Origin: Nitrospirota bacterium
GTDB lineage: Bacteria; Nitrospirota; UBA9217
Assembly (NCBI GenBank): GCA_013334545.1
Contig: JAAXXJ010000033.1
Location: 1-17,815 of the forward strand
Length of the DNA stretch: 17,815 nt
Direction: 5' to 3'
Numbering within the stretch: position 1 is the first letter of the stretch; each line of letters starts with the position of its first letter. Shown here piece by piece: positions 14,308 to 17,815 of the stretch. The notes under the pieces were generated by a model that saw only the letters and a program-made list of their open reading frames with translations, did no database searches and was not told where the DNA came from. The position numbers were made by a program, and so were the translations under genes.

Positions 14308-14961
14308 CTAGCGAGCCGGGAGGACATAAAAAAAGATGGCGAAATAGTGGAAGACGCTGCCTGCCAGGACAAAGAGGTGCCAGATGGGATGGGCATAGGG
14401 CAGCCGGTGCCACGCGTAGAAGACAACACCGACCGTATAGGAAAGTCCCCCGGCAACGAGCCAGACGAGCCCGCGGACGCTCACGGCGTCCATGACCGGC
14501 TTGATGGCGATTACCACGAGCCAGCCCATCAGCAGATAAAGGATCGTCGAAATGAACCCCAGCCGGCCGAAGAAGAACACGTTGAGCATGATCCCGGTGA
14601 CCGCCAGCCCCCAGATCAGGCCGAACATGGTCCAGCCCCAGGGGCCCCGCAGACTGACCAGGGTGAACGGGGTGTAGGTCCCAGCAATGAGGAGGTAGAT
14701 CGCGGTGTGGTCGAAGAACTGCAGGAGACGTTTGGCACGGGGAGACCGCGCGCCGTGATAGAACGCCGACGCAAGATAGAGCAGGACCAGCGTCGCGCCG
14801 TAGATGATGAAACTCACCGTCCGCCAGACATCGCTATGTCGCCAGGTGCCGACCACGAGGGCGCCGAGACCGGCAATGCCGAAGGCCGCTCCGATGCCGT
14901 GGGTGATGACGTTAACCAGCTCTTCGCCTGAGGTTTGACTGCCGTCCGGCTTCCATTTCAT
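14308..14961 (-). CDS. HlyIII/PAQR family membrane protein
   Basis: This 217-aa protein of the hemolysin III family (PF03006, PAQR-like) has seven predicted membrane helices between residues 15 and 215. The zinc-site residues of the fold are present: SAFYH (H69), FDHTAIYLLIAGTYTP (D84, H85) and HPIWHLFVLAGSVFHY (H191 and H195). The conserved N-terminal VITHGIGA is also seen. Bacterial members are linked to membrane homeostasis in family literature, and some act as hydrolase-like or haemolytic factors, but most have no proven role. E. coli YqfA/TrhA is the closest named relative in plan. It lies 57 bases downstream of moaC, and its stop is 7 bases before the next start. No strong ribosome site is seen before the ATG at 14961. 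Confidence 0.93.
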   Translation of the reverse strand: MKWKPDGSQTSGEELVNVITHGIGAAFGIAGLGALVVGTWRHSDVWRTVSFIIYGATLVLLYLASAFYHGARSPRAKRLLQFFDHTAIYLLIAGTYTPFTLVSLRGPWGWTMFGLIWGLAVTGIMLNVFFFGRLGFISTILYLLMGWLVVIAIKPVMDAVSVRGLVWLVAGGLSYTVGVVFYAWHRLPYAHPIWHLFVLAGSVFHYFAIFFYVLPAR

Positions 14962-15018
14962 AGTGCTTCGACCAGGAAAAAGGCAGGGCCCCGCATCAGC
15001 AGGACCGCCTTCGATGGT

Positions 15019-15528
15019 CTACCTGCCTCCGCTGCGTGTCCGCGGCCTGCCTTCCTTGCGCACATAGGTCCCGCTCTTGCCCCCGGTCTTTTTGAGCAGG
15101 CGGACATCACCAACGGTCATAGCCCGGTCAACCGATTTGCACATGTCGTAGATGGTAAGGCCGGCGACCGCGGCTGCAGTAAGCGCTTCCATTTCGACGC
15201 CCGTCCTGCCCGTAGTCCGGACCGTGGCGAGGATGTCCACCCACGAGGCTTTCCTGTCGGGTTCGAAGGTGATCTCAACAGCGGCGAGGTCCAGGGGATG
15301 GGACATGGGGATGAGGTCGGGCGTCCTCTTGGCGGCCATGATCCCGGCGACCCGGGCCACGCCGAACACATCGCCCTTGGCGATCTTCCGGTCCACAATG
15401 AGCCTGAGCGTGGCATGCTCCATGGTCACCCGCGCCCCGGCAACGGCCACACGGGCGGTCGCTTCCTTTCCGGAAACATCGACCATGCGGGCGGCGCCTG
15501 TTTCGTCGAAGTGGGTCAGTTTCTTCAT
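15019..15528 (-). CDS. moaC: Cyclic pyranopterin monophosphate synthase
   Basis: This 169-aa protein does the second half of the first step of molybdenum cofactor synthesis, turning the MoaA product (3',8-cyclo-7,8-dihydro-GTP) into cyclic pyranopterin monophosphate. It contains KRTPDLIPMSHPL (67-79), TGVEMEALTAAAVAGLTIYDMCKS (109-132), and the residues matching the known active site of the E. coli enzyme: K51, D128 and K131. Length is close to the usual 160. The C-terminal tail RKEGRPRTRSGGR is basic and a little longer than normal. It follows moaA after 79 bases in the same direction, the common moaA-moaC pairing. No strong ribosome site is visible before the ATG. Confidence 0.96.
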   Translation of the reverse strand: MKKLTHFDETGAARMVDVSGKEATARVAVAGARVTMEHATLRLIVDRKIAKGDVFGVARVAGIMAAKRTPDLIPMSHPLDLAAVEITFEPDRKASWVDILATVRTTGRTGVEMEALTAAAVAGLTIYDMCKSVDRAMTVGDVRLLKKTGGKSGTYVRKEGRPRTRSGGR

Positions 15529-15607
15529 CGGGAGGCTGCCTCAGACCGGCGGAAGCGCTTGCTATCGATGTTCCTCCGCACTCCGATCTCCCATTGCCGC
15601 ATTGCCT

Positions 15608-16597
15608 TCATCCTCCAATTCGCGACATCGTCCGTTCGAAGCATCCGCCCGGCGACTCAGCGATATAGTGCCGCTCGGGCTTGATCTCGAGGGCGAGCCG
15701 GAGCAGACGCTCAAGCTCGGCGTCGCTGCAGCCTCCCCGCATGGGCGACTTGACGTCAATTTCCGTGTCGGACAGAAGGCAGGGCCGGATCTTTCCATCA
15801 GCCGTCAATCGAAGCCTGCGGCATGAGTCGCAGAAATGCTTGGAGATGGGGGTGATGAAGCCGATGACCCCTTGCCCTCCGGGAACCCGGAAGTTCTGCG
15901 CCGGTCCGGCGCTTGCACCGGACCCTGCGGGCTCCAGGGGCCCGAACACGTTCTCAATGGACCGACGGATCTCGCCGGTCGGCACACAGGCGTCGATGTT
16001 CCAGCGGTCACGAGCGCCGATGGGCATGAACTCGATGAACCGGACGTGGATCGTGCGTTCCAGGGTCAGGCGGGCGAATGCCACGACCTCGTCGTCGTTC
16101 ACGCCCCTGACCGGTACCATATTGAGCTTGATGGGATCGAACCCGATCTCCTCGGCCGTTTCAATGCCTTGCCAGACCCTGCTCCAGAGATCGCTGCCCG
16201 TGATGGCGGAAAACCGCCTCGGGTCGAGCGTATCGAGGCTGATGTTGAGGCGCGAGATCCCGGCGGCCCGAAGCCCGGCGGCCATCTCCTGGAGCAGGAC
16301 GCCGTTGGTGGTTACGCTGATGTCCTCGATGCCTGTAATGTCACTGAGCGAGGCGATGAACGGCACGATCCCCCGCCGGACCAGCGGTTCTCCGCCCGTG
16401 ATGCGCACATGGGAGATCCCGAGCGGCGCAGCAACTGCAACGAGGCGGCTGATCTCCTCGTACCGGAGGATGTCGGCGTGCGCCAAAGCCTTCATGCTCG
16501 TTCGCGGTCTGCAGTAAACACAGGAAAGATTGCAGCGGTCGGTGACGGAGACCCGGAGATAATCGATTTGCCGGTTGCGGGGATCGATGAGCGGCAT
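15608..16597 (-). CDS. moaA: GTP 3',8-cyclase, radical SAM
   Basis: This 329-aa enzyme converts GTP to 3',8-cyclo-7,8-dihydro-GTP, the first committed step of molybdenum cofactor synthesis. The radical SAM cluster is CNLSCVYC (C22, C26, C29). SAM-binding elements ITGGEPLVR (66-74) and TTNG (96-99) follow. The second [4Fe-4S] site, which holds GTP, is C256, C259 and C273 (FCDSCRRLRLTADGKIRPCL). The chain ends in the essential Gly-Gly (MSRIGG, 328-329). The frame extends to 16780, but the family starts at MPLIDPRNRQIDYLRVSVTDRCN, so I chose the ATG at 16597. It has no ribosome site; a possible promoter lies so close that the message could be leaderless. It heads the minus-strand row leading to moaC, hlyIII and perhaps panC. 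Confidence 0.96.
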   Translation of the reverse strand: MPLIDPRNRQIDYLRVSVTDRCNLSCVYCRPRTSMKALAHADILRYEEISRLVAVAAPLGISHVRITGGEPLVRRGIVPFIASLSDITGIEDISVTTNGVLLQEMAAGLRAAGISRLNISLDTLDPRRFSAITGSDLWSRVWQGIETAEEIGFDPIKLNMVPVRGVNDDEVVAFARLTLERTIHVRFIEFMPIGARDRWNIDACVPTGEIRRSIENVFGPLEPAGSGASAGPAQNFRVPGGQGVIGFITPISKHFCDSCRRLRLTADGKIRPCLLSDTEIDVKSPMRGGCSDAELERLLRLALEIKPERHYIAESPGGCFERTMSRIGG

Positions 16598-16602
16598 AAA
16601 AA

Positions 16603-16631
16603 ACTCTACCACAGGCACCCTTGAACTGCAA
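16603..16631 (-). promoter_or_regulatory. Possible moaA promoter, nearly leaderless
   Basis: On the minus strand TTGCAG (16631-16626) and TAGAGT (16608-16603) are 17 bases apart, and only TTTTT separates the -10 box from the ATG at 16597. Both boxes are imperfect. The -35 box overlaps the left arm of the palindrome at 16629-16649. Confidence 0.4.
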
Positions 16632-16649
16632 GGCGAAATTATCGCCTTG
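16629..16649. promoter_or_regulatory. Perfect palindrome between divergent promoters
   Basis: CAAGGCGA (16629-16636) and TCGCCTTG (16642-16649) are exact inverted repeats with a 5-base AATTA spacer. The arms touch the -35 boxes of both the moaA-side and the HAMP-gene promoters. This is the position of a shared operator. It does not match known molybdate-regulator (ModE) sites. Confidence 0.6.
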
Positions 16650-16675
16650 ACCTGTATTCCGATTGTGAGTATACT
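16647..16675 (+). promoter_or_regulatory. Sigma70-type promoter of the HAMP-protein gene pair
   Basis: TTGACC (16647-16652) and TATACT (16670-16675) are 17 bases apart, both with five of six consensus bases. Transcription would start near 16682, leaving a leader of about 67 bases. Confidence 0.75.
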
Positions 16676-16748
16676 TTTTTTCGTGCAGGTTCGCGGCGGT
16701 TCCGCAGCGGCAGGATGTCCGGACAACCTGCACGGGAATGATCTTCGT

Positions 16749-17300
16749 ATGACAAAGCCCGTCAAAAGAGAGTATTTCACCCGGGGCAGGGGGTTCCTGA
16801 GCTCGACCGGGCCTCAGGCTCGGTTCATCCTTTTTCTCATCTTCCTTCTCATCGCCTACACCTTTCTCATCATGATCTTTCGGAAGCTCGCCAAGATCGT
16901 GGATCTGCCCGTCTTCATTCCCATCGCTTTGACCGCACTCGTGGCCTTTATCGGCATCGCCGGTACGCTCTATTCTCACCGCTTCGTGGGCCCGATGGTG
17001 CGCATCAGGAAGGCCCTCGAGCAGGTGGCGCGGGGCGACTGCGCGGTGACGCTCCGGCTTCGGGACTCCGATGATCCCATGCTGAAGGACCTGGTCCGGA
17101 CGATCGGCAGCCTGTGCGAGCATAGCAGGCATGCCCACCGCTCCGTCCGCGAAGCTGCGCATGGCCTGTTCACTGACCTCGCGGCCCTCGAGGAAAGCAT
17201 CGCGAAGGGCGTGCAGGGGGACAGCCTGGAAAAACAGCTGGCAGCAGTCCATCAGAGACAGGCGGCGCTGGAAAAGGCCATTCAATCTCTCGGAACATAA
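16749..17300 (+). CDS. Two-helix membrane protein with HAMP-like linker, no output domain
   Basis: This 183-aa protein has two membrane helices (about 26-44 and 55-76) joined by only about ten residues, so there is almost no periplasmic sensor. A HAMP-type region follows: GPMVRIRKALEQVARGDCAVTLRLRDSDDPMLKDLVRTIGSL (81-122), with the P after the membrane, the G-D/N-x turn and two amphipathic helices. The last 60 residues form a helical, possibly coiled-coil tail (LAALEESIAKGVQGDSLEKQLAAVHQRQAALEKAIQSL). No kinase, GGDEF or methyl-acceptor domain is attached. I start it at the ATG at 16749, which the promoter at 16647-16675 supports; the GGGA before it is distant. The next gene begins 15 bases after the stop. 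It may sense the membrane state and act through a partner protein. Confidence 0.8.
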   Translation: MTKPVKREYFTRGRGFLSSTGPQARFILFLIFLLIAYTFLIMIFRKLAKIVDLPVFIPIALTALVAFIGIAGTLYSHRFVGPMVRIRKALEQVARGDCAVTLRLRDSDDPMLKDLVRTIGSLCEHSRHAHRSVREAAHGLFTDLAALEESIAKGVQGDSLEKQLAAVHQRQAALEKAIQSLGT

Positions 17301-17315
17301 CGCAAAGGGGAAGCC

Positions 17316-17606
17316 ATGGCGTCTGGAGGCGGAGGGGGTTTAGGCGGAAAGAGTATGAAGGCCGTCGCCAATGATGTGAGCGAGGGCTATATGACGATCA
17401 ATCCCCTGGTCCTGAAAAAGTTCGACAAGGACATGATCAAAGACCTCTTCGAACATCTCAATAAAGCCATGGCTGCGGCCAGGAACCTCGCCGCCCCGTT
17501 CAACGACGTGCCAGCCCTGCGCCAGAAGAACATGAAGCTCCAGCGCCTTCACAACGCCATCGTCATCCTCCGGAACTTCGCCCGCGAGAGGCGCATTCCC
17601 ATCTAA
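17316..17606 (+). CDS. 96-aa hypothetical protein with glycine-rich start
   Basis: This 96-aa protein follows the HAMP-protein gene by 15 bases, with AAAGGGGAA as ribosome site, so the two form an operon. It starts MASGGGGGLGGKSMKAVAND, a flexible glycine-rich segment. The rest is helical and basic: INPLVLKKFDKDMIKDLFEHLNKAMAAARN, then LRQKNMKLQRLHNAIVILRNFARERRIPI. No signal peptide, membrane helix or known motif is visible. Its linkage and soluble helical nature make it a candidate cytoplasmic partner of the HAMP protein. I recognise no family. Confidence 0.75.
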   Translation: MASGGGGGLGGKSMKAVANDVSEGYMTINPLVLKKFDKDMIKDLFEHLNKAMAAARNLAAPFNDVPALRQKNMKLQRLHNAIVILRNFARERRIPI

Positions 17607-17610
17607 ACAA

Positions 17611-17645
17611 AAAACGGGGAACGACATAAAGAAGGTCGTTCCCCG
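17611..17645 (-). terminator. Strong terminator for the minus-strand gene at the right edge
   Basis: CGGGGAACGAC (17615-17625) and GTCGTTCCCCG (17635-17645) form a perfect 11-bp stem with a 9-base loop. On the minus strand it is followed by TTTTTTG; on the plus strand there is no T-run. It therefore mainly serves the gene entering from the right, though the stem could also protect the 3' end of the plus-strand message. Confidence 0.85.
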
Positions 17646-17718
17646 ACTGCTCTTAGATGATCGCTCATGGTCCATCGTGTACGTCATGGCTATGACCTGT
17701 GAGCTATGACTGGTTTTT

Positions 17719-17815
17719 CTATTCCACGGCGATCGCAAAACGCTTCTTGAAGTCCTCGGGCTTCATCTTGACGGCCTCGGCAAGCTTCCGGAGCATCTCG
17801 CCTTCAAGGTCTTCC
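17719..17815 (-). CDS. C-terminal end of an unidentified protein (partial)
   Basis: This minus-strand frame enters from the right edge and ends with TAG at 17719-17721. The 32 visible residues are EDLEGEMLRKLAEAVKMKPE followed by DFKKRFAIAVE (after one incomplete codon), a charged amphipathic helical tail. The terminator at 17611-17645 lies downstream, which supports a real gene. Between the stop and the terminator lies a short stretch with the direct repeat GCTATGAC (17679-17702). Too little is visible to assign a function. Confidence 0.6.
   Translation of the reverse strand, partial: EDLEGEMLRKLAEAVKMKPEDFKKRFAIAVE

Noticed and set aside
16341..17285. 314-codon minus-strand frame across moaA and the HAMP gene
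   Set aside because: It overlaps two supported genes and their divergent promoters; a GC-driven shadow.
17650..17718. Short GCTATGAC/CATGG direct repeats as a possible CRISPR or shufflon
   Set aside because: Units are very short, degenerate and irregularly spaced; no spacer-like pattern.

Overview
The window is GC-rich bacterial chromosome carrying about 17 protein-coding genes and no rRNA or tRNA that I can see. The gene set is a diderm outer-membrane protein of the Omp85 barrel type, a multiheme lipoprotein cytochrome, RNase G, a GGDEF protein, PanC, and MoaA with MoaC. Together with dispersed hairpin repeats, this suggests an anaerobic or facultative environmental Gram-negative of the Desulfobacterota or Nitrospirota kind. 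That placement is an inference from gene content, not from a marker gene. The first ~650 bp are clearly more AT-rich than the rest.

Layout. 18-377 (-): small exported protein on AT-rich DNA, with three tandem 13-bp repeats upstream. 775-1314 (-): GNAT acetyltransferase with a clear promoter. 1431-2318 (-): NDUFA9-like atypical SDR. 2381-2494: REP-like hairpins. 2581-5547 (-): large surface protein joining a zinc-peptidase-like domain, a TolB-type propeller and an Omp85-type barrel. 5639-5697: second copy of a 59-bp repeat. 5745-6615 (-): small unknown ORF, MauE/DoxX membrane protein and an overlooked 57-aa membrane protein. 6714-7211 and 7278-8840 (-): exported rhodanese and a YeiH-type putative sulfate exporter. 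9059-9763 (+): heptaheme lipoprotein cytochrome, divergent from the exporter across back-to-back promoters. 9764-10447: long non-coding stretch with a terminator, a 126-bp inverted-repeat element, further hairpins and the RNase G promoter. 10448-11953 (+): RNase G/E. 11956-16597 (-): GGDEF, PanC, a hypothetical protein, HlyIII, MoaC and MoaA, in a row read from moaA leftwards. 16749-17606 (+): HAMP-type membrane protein and a 96-aa unknown, divergent from moaA across a perfect palindrome. 17719-17815 (-): C-terminal end of another gene.

How the parts may work together. Exporter, rhodanese, MauE-like protein and heptaheme cytochrome look like a sulfur or redox module at the cell envelope. moaA and moaC make the molybdopterin precursor needed by molybdoenzymes, but none is encoded here. 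The most unusual items are the peptidase-propeller-barrel fusion, the sulfur/heme locus, the HAMP/96-aa pair with a shared operator-like palindrome, and the structured non-coding region before RNase G. Everything here was read by eye; no database search was run.
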